Shown here one piece after another: positions 1 through 9,103 of a stretch of DNA of 64,000 nt. Numbering within the stretch: the stretch's first letter is position 1; every line of letters begins with the position of its first letter. Location: assembly GCA_964570665.1 (NCBI GenBank), contig CAZMZH010000010.1:62001-126000 (forward strand). Reading direction: 5' to 3'. The position numbers and the translations under genes are program-made. Source of the stretch: JAJDAT01 sp964570665. Lineage in GTDB: Bacteria > Nitrospinota > Nitrospinia > Nitrospinales > JAJDAT01. The notes under the pieces are model-generated. The model was not told the origin of the DNA and searched no databases. It was given only the letters and a program-made list of their open reading frames with translations.

Positions 1-21
1 ACGCTTTGAAAGGATGATCGT

Positions 22-1896
22 TTGTTTTATACCTGGTTAATTTTAATTCTTCCGTTATTGGGTTTTGCCGGCTTGAGTTGGTTCGGTAATCGAATCCCTA
101 AAAAATTGGTTGGACCGGTGGGTTGTGCCACAGTTGGCGGTTCTTTCTTTTTTACTTTGGTGGCGTTAGTCCAATTATTATTCATGGAGCCTGAAAAGCG
201 GGTTGGCAATGTGCAAACGCTTTATCATTGGATTCAGTCGGGAAGTTTTAAATTAGATCTCGCCATTTTAATTGATCCGCTTTCTATTTTCATGCTGCTC
301 GTAATTACGGGAGTGGGTCTTCTAATACATATTTATTCAATTGGCTATATGGAGAAAGATCCTCATATTGATACTTTCTTCGCTTATTTAAATCTTTTTA
401 TTTTCTCGATGTCCCTTTTGGTTTTGGCCGCAGATTTTTTCTTCTTGATAGTAGGCTGGGCATTCGTTGGATTAGCTTCTTATTTATTGATTGGATTTTG
501 GACCGAGAAAACCAGCGCCGTATTTGCCGCGCGTAAAGCGTTTGTTATGAACGTAATTGGCGATGTAGGAATGGTAATCGCGGCTTTTATGATTTTCGAG
601 AATTTTGGAACCATTGCGTATCTTGAAGTTTTCTCTCAAGCGCCAGAAAAGTTCCTGCCAAACGACGACACTATGTTGTTGATCACCTTATGTTTGTTGG
701 TTGGAGCTTTTGCCAAATCTGCGCAAATTCCATTACATACATGGCTTCCTGACGCTATGGAAGGACCAACCCCAGTGAGCGCGCTGATCCATGCCGCTAC
801 CATGGTAACTGCCGGAGTTTATTTGGTGGCTCGTTGTCATGTTTTATATGACTTAGCTCCGTACACCATGATGTTGGTTGCCGCTGTTGGAGTGATCACC
901 GCTCTTTTTGCCGGTTCCATGGGGATGGTTCAATATGATATTAAACGCGTAATTGCTTACTCGACTATGAGCCAGCTAGGTTATATGTTCCTTGCTGTAG
1001 GTATAGGAGTTTATTCTGTTGGCATGTTTCATTTAATGACTCACGCATTTTTCAAGGCGCTATTATTTTTGGGAGCTGGAAGCGTAATTCATTCTATGAA
1101 CGACGAACAAGATATCCGCAAGATGGGCGGTTTGAAAGAAAAGATGCCCATAACATTTTATACCTTTTTAATTGGCACCTTAGCTTTATGCGGGTTTCCG
1201 TTAACGGCGGGGTATTTCAGTAAAGAAGCAATCATCATGAGTTCTTGGTACGCGGATGGAAGTAATCCCGTATTTTGGGGCTTGGCTATAGTGGGCGCTG
1301 GAATGACAGGGTTCTATGCGTTTCGTATTTTTTTCTATGCCTTTTTTGGAACTTGTCGAACGGCCGAGGCGCATCCTCATGAGTCGCCAACTATAATGAC
1401 TTATCCATTATTGATTTTAGCTTTTTTTGCAATTTTTGCCGGTTTTGGAGCTCCCTTAGCTCATTCGTTTTTGGCGCCGGTATTCGGAAATGTAGTTCCA
1501 GAGCATCACTCTAATGCATTCTTAGAAGTTATAGCAGTTGGCGTTGCCTTAAGCGGGATTATTGTTGCCGCTACTTTATATGCAGACGGTCAAACGGAAG
1601 AAAAACCCGGTGGCCTTAAAGATTTGCTGGCTCCGGTTCATGACGTTTTGTTCCGAAAATATTATATCGACGAGTTGTATGATGTTTTGATCGTTCAACC
1701 GGTCAAGAAAACAGGCGACTTTATTTGGAACACGGGCGAGAAAAAAGGAATTGATTTTGTCGTCGACGAAATTGGCGGCCAAGTGAAAGAAGTTAGCCGC
1801 CTCTTGAGTATTTGGCAATCTGGAAAAGTAAGAGTCTATGCTTTGAATATGGTTGCCGGAGCTGTTTTTGTGCTCATTTTTGTTGTGTTTTTATAA
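22..1896 (+). CDS. nuoL: NADH-quinone oxidoreductase subunit L
   Basis: Large antiporter-like membrane subunit of respiratory complex I, which couples quinone reduction to proton translocation in the inner membrane. The 624-residue product matches NuoL in length and is hydrophobic throughout. The proton-antiporter core (residues ~75-400) includes the segment around HTWLPDAMEGPTPVSALIHA near residue 240 with its charged and proline residues. The C-terminal ~100 residues have the amphipathic lateral-helix character of NuoL. The start is a TTG preceded by AAAGGA at 9-14; the ATG at 14 is out of frame and stops after eight codons. A TGA at 7-9 could be the end of an upstream nuoK, which lies outside the window. 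nuoM follows 40 bp downstream. Confidence 0.95.
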   Translation: MFYTWLILILPLLGFAGLSWFGNRIPKKLVGPVGCATVGGSFFFTLVALVQLLFMEPEKRVGNVQTLYHWIQSGSFKLDLAILIDPLSIFMLLVITGVGLLIHIYSIGYMEKDPHIDTFFAYLNLFIFSMSLLVLAADFFFLIVGWAFVGLASYLLIGFWTEKTSAVFAARKAFVMNVIGDVGMVIAAFMIFENFGTIAYLEVFSQAPEKFLPNDDTMLLITLCLLVGAFAKSAQIPLHTWLPDAMEGPTPVSALIHAATMVTAGVYLVARCHVLYDLAPYTMMLVAAVGVITALFAGSMGMVQYDIKRVIAYSTMSQLGYMFLAVGIGVYSVGMFHLMTHAFFKALLFLGAGSVIHSMNDEQDIRKMGGLKEKMPITFYTFLIGTLALCGFPLTAGYFSKEAIIMSSWYADGSNPVFWGLAIVGAGMTGFYAFRIFFYAFFGTCRTAEAHPHESPTIMTYPLLILAFFAIFAGFGAPLAHSFLAPVFGNVVPEHHSNAFLEVIAVGVALSGIIVAATLYADGQTEEKPGGLKDLLAPVHDVLFRKYYIDELYDVLIVQPVKKTGDFIWNTGEKKGIDFVVDEIGGQVKEVSRLLSIWQSGKVRVYALNMVAGAVFVLIFVVFL

Positions 1897-1936
1897 ATAT
1901 ATCTTTTTATTCTAAAATTTTAAACGTTCCCTCTAT

Positions 1937-3457
1937 ATGCTTGCTTTAATTGTCGCTATACCTTTGATTGCCGCCATTGCGTTGTTTAGGATTCCTTCCG
2001 AAAGCAAAGAATGGATTCGAAATATTGCGCTTGGGTCTTCCGGGTTGGTTTTTCTTTTAGCGTTTGGCGTCTTTTTAGGTTTTGATTCCTCAAACCCGGC
2101 GATGCAGTTTGTTCATGAATGCGATTGGGTACACGTTCTTAATATTCAGTTTAAGCTTGGTGTAGATGGCGTTAGCGTATTAATGGTTTTGTTGACGGCT
2201 CTTTTATCTTGCGCTTCTATTTTTTACTATTTAAACGAAAAAGATGTTTCAACCAATTATCTTGCCTTGATGTTGGTATTGGAAACGGGAATCCTTGGCG
2301 TTTTTATGGCGCTGGATACGGTTTTGTTTTATGTGTTTTGGGAAGTGATGTTGATTCCGGCTTATTTCTTAATAGGTCTTTGGGGAGAAGGCGATAGAGT
2401 TTATGCAACCACCAAGTTTGTAATATATACTTTGGTGGGAAGTCTTTTGATGTTGGTCGCCATTATTGGCGTTACGGTTGTGAACTACAAAGCGACACAT
2501 ATTTTAAGCTTTGATATTCAAACTCTCATTCATACTGATATTCCAAAAGGCGATCAAATATGGATGTTTTTGTGTTTCTTCTTAGCTTTTGCTATAAAAG
2601 TGCCGGTTTTTCCTTTCCATAGTTGGCTGCCTCACGCTTATGGAGCTTGCCCCACCCCTGTATTGGTCCTATTAACAGGCGCTATGTCAAAGACAGGAGC
2701 TTATGGTTTTATTCGTTTCTGTTTGCCATTATTCCCGGAAGCGACAGAGATGATGGGATTTGTCATTGCCGGTATGGCTGCCACAGGTATGGTTTATGGA
2801 GCTTGGATTGCGCTTGCCCAAAAAGATATTAAGTCGCTCGTTGCTTATTCCAGCGTAAGTCATTTGGGTTTTATTGTATTGGGCATTTTTGCGTTAAACG
2901 ATCAAGGTCTTGAAGGTAGCGTTTTACAAATGTTCAATCATGGGATTATTGCCGCTGCCTTATTCTTTATTGTCGATATCATTGAGAAAAAATTAGGTTC
3001 GCGAGATTTAACCCAGATGCGTGGTCTAAAAGGAAAAATGCCGATCTTATATGGGATTTTTATGTTAGTTACAATGGCGGCCCTAGGGCTTCCTGGATTG
3101 AATGGTTTTGTTGGCGAATTTTTAATTTTAGCGGGTGTTTGGACTTCAGCCGTAATGTCGGGGTTAGCGGCCATATATGTTTTAATGGGAGGCCTGACGA
3201 TTACCTTTGCCGCTATTTATATGCTTTTTTTCTTCCAAGGAGCCATGCAAGAAAAAAATGAAAAACTACCCGCTGATTTAAAAGATATCGACAAAAATCA
3301 TATCTACATGTTGTTACCTGCCTGTGTTTTAATTGTCTTTATCGGTTTATTTCCAAAGCCTTTTGTAGATAAAATTTCTCCTTCGACAAAGCAAATTTTA
3401 TCTGTAGAAAAAACCGTTAAAATTTCCAATGGATCCGACTCTGGCGAGCATCATTGA
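1937..3457 (+). CDS. nuoM: NADH-quinone oxidoreductase subunit M
   Basis: Second antiporter-like proton channel of complex I. The product has 506 residues, normal for NuoM, with about 14 hydrophobic segments. It carries the family signatures FYVFWEVMLIPAYFLIG (~residue 130, with the conserved membrane Glu) and FPFHSWLPHAYGACPTPVLV (~residue 228), as well as a conserved lysine-rich loop (QKDIKSLVAYSSVSHLGF). It lies 40 bp after nuoL on the same strand, the usual nuoL-nuoM order. No nuoN follows; the next gene is sfsA, so nuoN must lie elsewhere in the genome. The Shine-Dalgarno site before the ATG is weak, which fits translational coupling. Confidence 0.95.
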   Translation: MLALIVAIPLIAAIALFRIPSESKEWIRNIALGSSGLVFLLAFGVFLGFDSSNPAMQFVHECDWVHVLNIQFKLGVDGVSVLMVLLTALLSCASIFYYLNEKDVSTNYLALMLVLETGILGVFMALDTVLFYVFWEVMLIPAYFLIGLWGEGDRVYATTKFVIYTLVGSLLMLVAIIGVTVVNYKATHILSFDIQTLIHTDIPKGDQIWMFLCFFLAFAIKVPVFPFHSWLPHAYGACPTPVLVLLTGAMSKTGAYGFIRFCLPLFPEATEMMGFVIAGMAATGMVYGAWIALAQKDIKSLVAYSSVSHLGFIVLGIFALNDQGLEGSVLQMFNHGIIAAALFFIVDIIEKKLGSRDLTQMRGLKGKMPILYGIFMLVTMAALGLPGLNGFVGEFLILAGVWTSAVMSGLAAIYVLMGGLTITFAAIYMLFFFQGAMQEKNEKLPADLKDIDKNHIYMLLPACVLIVFIGLFPKPFVDKISPSTKQILSVEKTVKISNGSDSGEHH

Positions 3458-3495
3458 TCTTGCTAAATTATTTCCCACCGCTTCAATTTTAATTC

Positions 3496-4194
3496 ATGAA
3501 ACTGGGCGACCGTATTGAAAGCGGAGAGTTTCTGGAAAGACCCAATCGCTATCTTGCCCGAGTTAAGATAAATGGCGAAGAGCTTCAAGCTCATGTCCCC
3601 GATCCAGGCCGATTACCCGGTTTGATGATCCCTGGAAGGGAAGTTCGTCTTATTTATAATCCTGGACCCAAACGAAAAACTTCTTATACATTGGCTTTAA
3701 TACGCCATGAAAATATTTGGGTTAGCGTTTATCCTGTTTTTGCCAATAAAATAGTGGGGCAGGCGTTTGGTGAAAAAAGAATCGATTGCTTTGGTTTTTA
3801 TAAAGACTTTCGCGCTGAAGCGAAAATGGGAAAAAGTCGCTTCGATTTTAAATTAGAATTTGAAGACGATTCTGTGGGTTTTGTAGAGGTAAAATCTGTA
3901 AGCCTCGTGGAAAAAGGGGTGGGAAAATTTCCAGATGCGCCAACCGAAAGAGGACGTAAACATTTAAAAGAATTAATTGAATTAAAGAAAGAAGGGTATC
4001 GCACTGCCGTAATTTTTGTATCGCAACGATCCGACACTCGAGAAATTAGACCAAATGCCGAAATTGATCTTGAGTTTGCAAAAATTTTAAAGGAAGCGGA
4101 ACAAAGCGGAGTAGAACTTTTTGGTTATAATTGTCGCGTAACCGCAAACTCCGTTTCTCTTAATAAAAGAGTTGAAGTTATAGTGGATTATTAG
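3496..4194 (+). CDS. sfsA: SfsA family DNA/RNA-binding nuclease-fold protein
   Basis: SfsA (sugar fermentation stimulation protein) has an OB-like N-terminal domain and a PD-(D/E)XK nuclease-like C-terminal domain; its cellular role is poorly defined. The 232-residue length is typical. Visible family features are an N-terminal FLERPNRYLARV, HVPDPGRLPGLMIPG (residues ~35-50), and a nuclease-like core with FDFKLEF and FVEVKSVSL (residues ~115-135, the E-x-K element), followed by DAPTERGRKHLKELIEL. The gene starts 38 bp after nuoM on the same strand and may be transcribed with it. It ends overlapping by 4 bp the stop of the convergent lipoprotein gene. Confidence 0.92.
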   Translation: MKLGDRIESGEFLERPNRYLARVKINGEELQAHVPDPGRLPGLMIPGREVRLIYNPGPKRKTSYTLALIRHENIWVSVYPVFANKIVGQAFGEKRIDCFGFYKDFRAEAKMGKSRFDFKLEFEDDSVGFVEVKSVSLVEKGVGKFPDAPTERGRKHLKELIELKKEGYRTAVIFVSQRSDTREIRPNAEIDLEFAKILKEAEQSGVELFGYNCRVTANSVSLNKRVEVIVDY

Positions 4195-4673
4195 AAGAAA
4201 GGTTCAAAGTTTGGGATAACGAACCAATCGCCCTCGTCAAAGATCCATTTTTGCTTAACCGTAATGGATTTAACTCGATTGCTGGGTAGAACCACAATTT
4301 GATATTGATGCGTTATTTCGGCTTCGTCAAACTCTTCTTCCGGATTTGGAAAAGCTTGTTTAACTGGAATCCCTTTGCGAAAAAAAATCGCTCCCACTAA
4401 AGCCGATTCGCTAATGGTGACTCGTTTTTTAAATTCTCCCATGTTAACAAGACAATCTTCTCTTAAAGAAGAAATTACGAGCGATGTGCAGGCGTTTCGA
4501 CTTTTGCTTTCAAAATTGTAGTTAAAAACTCGAATGCTATCCCATAGTTTTTTTCTTTGCGCTAAATAGAGGTTATCTATTGTGGTACAAGATAAAATAC
4601 AAAGGATAGCGATTAGGGGTCCACAGATAGCTCGGCGCATCGTTTTAGAAAAAATCCAAAATTGATTTTTCAT
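4191..4673 (-). CDS. putative lipoprotein, function unknown
   Basis: I do not recognise the family. The 160-residue product begins with a positively charged stretch, then a hydrophobic segment (~residues 15-28) ending in LCILSC, a plausible lipobox with Cys 29. The mature protein is therefore predicted to be lipid-anchored after export. The rest is a compact soluble domain with alternating beta-like stretches and a C-terminal DEGDWFVIPNFEPFF. A second in-frame ATG at codon 12 (MRRAICG) may be the better start because it directly precedes the signal sequence. It is convergent with sfsA (4-bp overlap of stops) and its 5' end lies next to a MITE-like element. Confidence 0.65.
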   Translation of the reverse strand: MKNQFWIFSKTMRRAICGPLIAILCILSCTTIDNLYLAQRKKLWDSIRVFNYNFESKSRNACTSLVISSLREDCLVNMGEFKKRVTISESALVGAIFFRKGIPVKQAFPNPEEEFDEAEITHQYQIVVLPSNRVKSITVKQKWIFDEGDWFVIPNFEPFF

Positions 4674-4704
4674 TGGCGAAGTTATAATTTTTTTATGGAA
4701 AGTT

Positions 4705-4810
4705 TTAAGAGGACCTCTAAAAATTGTTATTGGTCGCGAGCCGCCCTTCTAAATAAAGGGCGAGCGAGTTGCCGAAAGTTAAAATTTCGAATTATTAAAG
4801 ATGCTCTTAA
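4705..4810. mobile_element. MITE-like element, copy 1
   Basis: A 106-bp non-coding element begins TTAAGAGGACCTCTAA and ends with the imperfect inverse (AAAGATGCTCTTAA); 13 of about 16 terminal bases pair. Its centre has an inverted repeat, GCCCTT/AAGGGC around 4743-4762. A second copy with the same ends, centre and length is at 45129-45233, so the boundaries are supported by two independent locations. No transposase is present. The size and terminal repeats fit a miniature inverted-repeat element moved in trans. This copy sits between the divergent lipoprotein and methyltransferase genes, so its ends may supply promoter or processing signals. Confidence 0.7.
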
Positions 4811-4835
4811 TTATTAGATTATATAAGATTTACCT

Positions 4836-5708
4836 GTGCATCGGCAATGTTTAGCTTGGAAATTGGAGAATCTATTGAAAAACAAAAACCCGGCAAGAAA
4901 GTTTTCCGTTAATAAAACAAAACGTCCGAACTCTAGAAAAAAAACAAACGATGGAAAATCGGCCGTTTGGGATCAAGTTGCGGCATGGTACGACGCCTTA
5001 GTTGGGGATTCGGGAAGCGATTATCACCAAGATGTGATAATGCCTGGCGTTTATAAACTGTTAGAGTTGCCTGAAAAAAGTAAGGTCTTGGATCTGGCTT
5101 GCGGACAAGGCGTATTTTGCCGTTTTTTGTCCAAAAAAGGTTTTTCAGTTCATGGGGTTGACGTTTCTGGCGAATTGATTGAACGCGCCCGTTCTCGCTC
5201 GGACAGATTAATTCAATATACTTTAGCTGATGTATCGGGAGACGATTTTCTAAACGAGCAATCCTTCGACGCTGTTGTGTGTCTGTTAGCGTTACAAAAT
5301 ATAGAAAAATTGGAATCTGTTTTTTTAAATGTGTCGCGTCGACTAAATCCTGGCGGAAAATTTGTTGCGGTTGTGACTCATCCTTGTTTTCGAATTCCAA
5401 GACAAACTCATTGGGGATGGGATGAAGATAAAAGAATGCAATATCGGCGCATTGACCATTATGGAACAGAAATGGAAATTCCAATAATAGCTCCGCCGTT
5501 TTCAAATCCCGATAGATTTACCGTTACCTATCATCGCCCTCTTGAATCCTATGTTCATGCCTTGGCAAAGGCTAATTTATGGGTGGACGGTCTAGAAGAA
5601 TGGTCTTCCAACAAAGTTAGCGAGCCTGGAAAAAGATCGCGTGCGGAGAATAGAGCGCGAAAGGAAATTCCTCTTTTTATGGCTTTTCGAGCTCGTCTCG
5701 CCTCTTGA
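4836..5708 (+). CDS. class I SAM-dependent methyltransferase
   Basis: Rossmann-fold methyltransferase that transfers a methyl group from S-adenosylmethionine; the acceptor is unknown. The core starts near residue 42 (VWDQVAAWYDALVG). Motif I is KVLDLACGQGVFCRFLSKKG (residues ~85-105), then the acidic strand-2 end VHGVDVSGE, and the post-motif FDAVVCLLALQNIEK. The C-terminal part (THPCFRIPRQTHWGWDED and YHRPLESYVHALAKAN) resembles the class I methyltransferases often annotated as type 11. The longest frame begins at a GTG at 4836, but the first 40 residues are basic and low in complexity. A TTG at 4875 has GGAGA five bases upstream and may be the true start. Confidence 0.8.
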   Translation: MHRQCLAWKLENLLKNKNPARKFSVNKTKRPNSRKKTNDGKSAVWDQVAAWYDALVGDSGSDYHQDVIMPGVYKLLELPEKSKVLDLACGQGVFCRFLSKKGFSVHGVDVSGELIERARSRSDRLIQYTLADVSGDDFLNEQSFDAVVCLLALQNIEKLESVFLNVSRRLNPGGKFVAVVTHPCFRIPRQTHWGWDEDKRMQYRRIDHYGTEMEIPIIAPPFSNPDRFTVTYHRPLESYVHALAKANLWVDGLEEWSSNKVSEPGKRSRAENRARKEIPLFMAFRARLAS

Positions 5709-5719
5709 GAAATTAACGT

Positions 5720-6802
5720 TTATTTTAAGGGTTTAATTGGCGTGTCGTTTTTTATGGCTTTTCTAATAGAGCGCATCCAATCTTGATAGAACGCAATATT
5801 ATGGATAGAGTTGAGTCTCATCGCTAAGATCTCGTTTGCCATAAATAAATGACGAAGGTAAGCTCGAGAATAATTTTTACAGGTATAGCAGACGCAGCCG
5901 AGATCGATAGGCGAATCGTCTTTTTGATACTGAGCGTTTTTGATATTGAGTTTTCCCTTTCGTGTAAAAAGACTGCCATTGCGGGCGTTACGAGTAGGCA
6001 TAACACAGTCAAAAAGGTCAATTCCCATTGCCGAACAGTTTTCCAGGTCTTCTGGAGTGCCAACGCCCATTAAATAGCGAGGAGATTTTTTGGGTAATAA
6101 ATTGGCGGTGAAATCGGCAATTTCTAATAGTTCCTCTTTTTCTTCGCCAACGCTCAAACCCCCAATCGCATGGCCTTTAAACCCGACATCTACAATCTGT
6201 TTTGCGCTTTCTTGTCTCAATTCCTTGTCCATGCCGCCTTGTACAATTCCGAAAAGGGTTTGTTTGCCGTCGGTATGAGCTTCGCGACATCTTTTTGCCC
6301 AACGAGTAGAAAGTTCTAGCGACGACTTTAGGCGAGATCTTTCGGTGGGTAAAGGAAGAAGTTCGTCCAGCGTCATCATAATATCCGACCCTAGCGATCT
6401 TTGAATTTCTATAGCCTTTTCGGGCGTTAATAAGTGTTTTGATCCGTCAATGTGGGATTGGAAGTGGACGCCTTCTTCCGTAACTTTTGCAAGCTTGGCC
6501 AGACTAAAAACTTGAAAACCGCCACTGTCGGTAAGAATAGGTTTTTTCCAATTCATAAAACGGTGAAGACCTCCTAGATCTTCAACGATTTTATGACCAG
6601 GTCTCAAAAATAGGTGATAGGTATTCCCCAGGATTATCTGAGCTCCGCATTGTTCCACGTCTTCTGGAGATAATGCCTTTACCGTACCTTGAGTGCCAAC
6701 TGGCATAAAAGCTGGGGTCTCAATGATGCCTCGCGAAGTCGTTATTTTTCCCAAGCGGGCTTTGGAATGGCTATGCTGTTGAATAACTTCAAATTGAAAC
6801 AT
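5720..6802 (-). CDS. tgt: queuine tRNA-ribosyltransferase
   Basis: Tgt exchanges guanine 34 for the preQ1 base in GUN-anticodon tRNAs, the key step of queuosine formation. The 360-residue protein has the TIM-barrel signatures: LTDSGGFQVFSLAK (~residue 90, nucleophile/substrate aspartates), GGLSVGEEKEE (~residue 217), DLFDCVMPTRNARNG (~residue 264, catalytic Asp) and the structural zinc site CVCYTC...LRHL (~residues 303-316). All expected residues are visible. It is on the minus strand just upstream of nothing in its own direction except the methyltransferase on the other strand (convergent, 11-bp gap). The argF gene lies 52 bp behind it, so argD-argF-tgt may form one leftward transcript. Confidence 0.96.
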   Translation of the reverse strand: MFQFEVIQQHSHSKARLGKITTSRGIIETPAFMPVGTQGTVKALSPEDVEQCGAQIILGNTYHLFLRPGHKIVEDLGGLHRFMNWKKPILTDSGGFQVFSLAKLAKVTEEGVHFQSHIDGSKHLLTPEKAIEIQRSLGSDIMMTLDELLPLPTERSRLKSSLELSTRWAKRCREAHTDGKQTLFGIVQGGMDKELRQESAKQIVDVGFKGHAIGGLSVGEEKEELLEIADFTANLLPKKSPRYLMGVGTPEDLENCSAMGIDLFDCVMPTRNARNGSLFTRKGKLNIKNAQYQKDDSPIDLGCVCYTCKNYSRAYLRHLFMANEILAMRLNSIHNIAFYQDWMRSIRKAIKNDTPIKPLK

Positions 6803-6854
6803 TGAATCAAATGTTATTGACGAGATGATTAATTAGCGAAGGCTAATGGAATTA

Positions 6855-7751
6855 CTATTTCAAAAGAGTGTCTAAAATAGCTTTTTGAACATGAAGGCGA
6901 TTTTCAGCTTGATCGAAAACGATGGACTGAGGCCCGTCAAAAACGTCGGAAGAAATCTCTTCGTCGCGATGCGCAGGGAGACAATGCATAACTAAAGCGT
7001 TTGGTTTCGCTCGTTTAAGTAATTCTTGATTGATCTGGTAATTTTTAAGTAATTTCTTTTTTTCGTCTCCGTCTTTGTCGCCCATACTTACCCAAACGTC
7101 GGTGTATATAACGTCGGCTCCCTCAACGGCTTTTTGAGGATCTTCGAGCAACTCGATATTTCTAGAGTTATTTAAGATTTTTGGCATCTCTAGTTTTAAA
7201 CTTGCGGGCGAGGCAACGTTTAACTGCATTCCCATTAAGTGAGCTCCTAAAACCCATGAATAAGCTACGTTGTTCCCATCTCCGATGTATGCGACCTTAA
7301 TGCCTTCAATCTGATTGAGTTTTTCTTGAATTGTGAATATATCGGTCAATATTTGAACGGGATGGTTAAGATCTGTTAATCCGTTTATTACTGGAATGGT
7401 TGCGTGTTTAGCGAACTCTTCCAAAAACTCGTGCTCATGCGTTCGAATCAAAACTCCATGAAGATATCGCGAAAGGACTTTGGCCGAATCGGCCGCAGTT
7501 TCGTCGCGCTTGATTTGAAGTTGATCGGAGCTTAAAAAAATCGCCTGGCCGCCAAGTTCGTACATTCCCACTTCAAACGATATTCGAGTGCGTGTGGATT
7601 CTTTAGAAAAAATCATTCCCAAAGATTTTCCTTCTAGAGATTTATGCGGTATCCCTTGATTGCGCTTTTCCTTAAGGAGTTTCGCTTTTTCAAAAAGCGC
7701 TAAAACTTCCTCTTGGCTTATATCGCTTAGAGTAATTAAATCTTTTTTCAT
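6855..7751 (-). CDS. argF: ornithine carbamoyltransferase
   Basis: Converts ornithine and carbamoyl phosphate to citrulline in arginine biosynthesis. The 298-residue length is normal. The carbamoyl-phosphate motif STRTR is at ~residues 53-57, the HPVQILTD loop (~residues 129-136) contacts the substrate, and the ornithine-side motif HCLPAHRDEEI is at ~residue 257. It follows argD on the same strand by 31 bp, so the two form an arginine operon. The regulated anabolic enzyme is favoured over the catabolic ArcB by this pairing with argD. No ARG-box operator was evident. Confidence 0.95.
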   Translation of the reverse strand: MKKDLITLSDISQEEVLALFEKAKLLKEKRNQGIPHKSLEGKSLGMIFSKESTRTRISFEVGMYELGGQAIFLSSDQLQIKRDETAADSAKVLSRYLHGVLIRTHEHEFLEEFAKHATIPVINGLTDLNHPVQILTDIFTIQEKLNQIEGIKVAYIGDGNNVAYSWVLGAHLMGMQLNVASPASLKLEMPKILNNSRNIELLEDPQKAVEGADVIYTDVWVSMGDKDGDEKKKLLKNYQINQELLKRAKPNALVMHCLPAHRDEEISSDVFDGPQSIVFDQAENRLHVQKAILDTLLK

Positions 7752-7782
7752 TGTTTAACAATCCGAAGGTATTCTCTTGGCT

Positions 7783-8994
7783 CTAAAGTTTTTTTAAACT
7801 TTGTGAAAGAACTTTAATAAGCCCGTCTATTTCTTTTTTAGTAACTATTAAAGGCGGAATAAACCTAAGGGTATTCAGCTGAACGCAATTGATTAAATAT
7901 CCCTCCTTCATACAATCCATGATAACAGGCGCCGCCGGCTTATTCAGAGTAACGGCTATCATCATTCCGCGCGATCGAACATTGGTTATTAATTCATGCC
8001 GATCCTTCAATTCTTCAAGTCGAGATTTAAAATAAGCTGCGGTTTCTTTTGCTTTTTCAAGAAAGCCTTGAGAGGTTAAAACTTTTAAAGAAGCCAAAGC
8101 CGCTGCACAGGATAAAGGATTGCCTCCAAAAGTAGCCGCATGAGTTCCAGGAACGAAAGATTTTATTACTTTGTTTCTCGCTCCGATAGCTCCTATGGGA
8201 ACGCCTCCACCCAGAGCTTTTGCTAAAACTATAACGTCTGGCCTTACTCCAAATGTTTCATAGGCAAAGAGGTTTCCGGTTCTACCAAAACCCGTTTGAA
8301 CTTCGTCAAAAATTAAGAGCAGATCTTTTTCAGAGCAAATCTTTTTTAAATCTTTCAAATAGTTTTTACTCGAAATATTCACGCCGCCTTCGCCTTGAAT
8401 GGGTTCGACTAAAATTGCGCATGTTTTAGGGCCTACGGCTTTTCTAGCCGCTTCAGCGTCGTCGAAGGGAACGAATTTAAACCCTGAAGGTAGAGGGTTG
8501 AAACCGTGATGAATTTTCTTTTGACCTGTTGCGGCCATGCTTCCTAATGTTCGCCCATGAAAGGAGTTTTTCATGGCGATAATTTCCCCTCGGTTTTTAT
8601 GCCCTTTATCGAAAGAAACGCGTCGCGCTAATTTAATGGCAGCTTCGTTTGCTTCCGCCCCGCTGTTGCAGAAAAAGAATTTGTCTGCAAAAGAATGTCT
8701 GCACAGTTCCTCTGCGAGCAAAGATTGGGGTTCTATGTGGTAAAGATTTGATACATGAAGTAATTTGCCCGCTTGCTCCCGGATCGCTTTTACAATTTCG
8801 GGATGGCAATGTCCTAAATTGTCTACAGCGAGACCCGCGACAAAATCAATGTATTGATTGCCCGAACGATCCCAAACTTTTGTTCCTTTACCTTTGGTCA
8901 AAACGATAGGGAATCGACCGTAGGTTTGAGCTACGTATTTATTAGTCAGTTTGATGATTTCGTCGTTTGTTTGTTTAGTTTTGATCGATGACAA
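7783..8994 (-). CDS. argD: acetylornithine aminotransferase
   Basis: PLP-dependent class III aminotransferase that makes N-acetylornithine from the semialdehyde; ArgD enzymes often also serve the succinyl-diaminopimelate step in lysine synthesis. The product has 403 residues. Visible motifs are FCNSGAEANEAAIKLAR (~residue 108), the PLP-binding IFDEVQTGFGRTG (~residue 228), the Schiff-base lysine in LAKALGGGVPIGA (~residue 258) and THAATFGGNPLSCAAAL (~residue 286). It is the first gene of a leftward argD-argF (perhaps tgt) operon. Its promoter should lie in the 109-bp gap shared with the divergent comF gene. Confidence 0.93.
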   Translation of the reverse strand: MSSIKTKQTNDEIIKLTNKYVAQTYGRFPIVLTKGKGTKVWDRSGNQYIDFVAGLAVDNLGHCHPEIVKAIREQAGKLLHVSNLYHIEPQSLLAEELCRHSFADKFFFCNSGAEANEAAIKLARRVSFDKGHKNRGEIIAMKNSFHGRTLGSMAATGQKKIHHGFNPLPSGFKFVPFDDAEAARKAVGPKTCAILVEPIQGEGGVNISSKNYLKDLKKICSEKDLLLIFDEVQTGFGRTGNLFAYETFGVRPDVIVLAKALGGGVPIGAIGARNKVIKSFVPGTHAATFGGNPLSCAAALASLKVLTSQGFLEKAKETAAYFKSRLEELKDRHELITNVRSRGMMIAVTLNKPAAPVIMDCMKEGYLINCVQLNTLRFIPPLIVTKKEIDGLIKVLSQSLKKL

Positions 8995-9103
8995 GTTAGT
9001 TTCCTTAAATTTTGTTCTAAAGATAATTTCAAGCTAAAATGTTTTGGGTTGGGAAATGGGAAATTTACCATAAAACTCAAAGGCTGGCAATCGCGGAAAG
9101 CCG

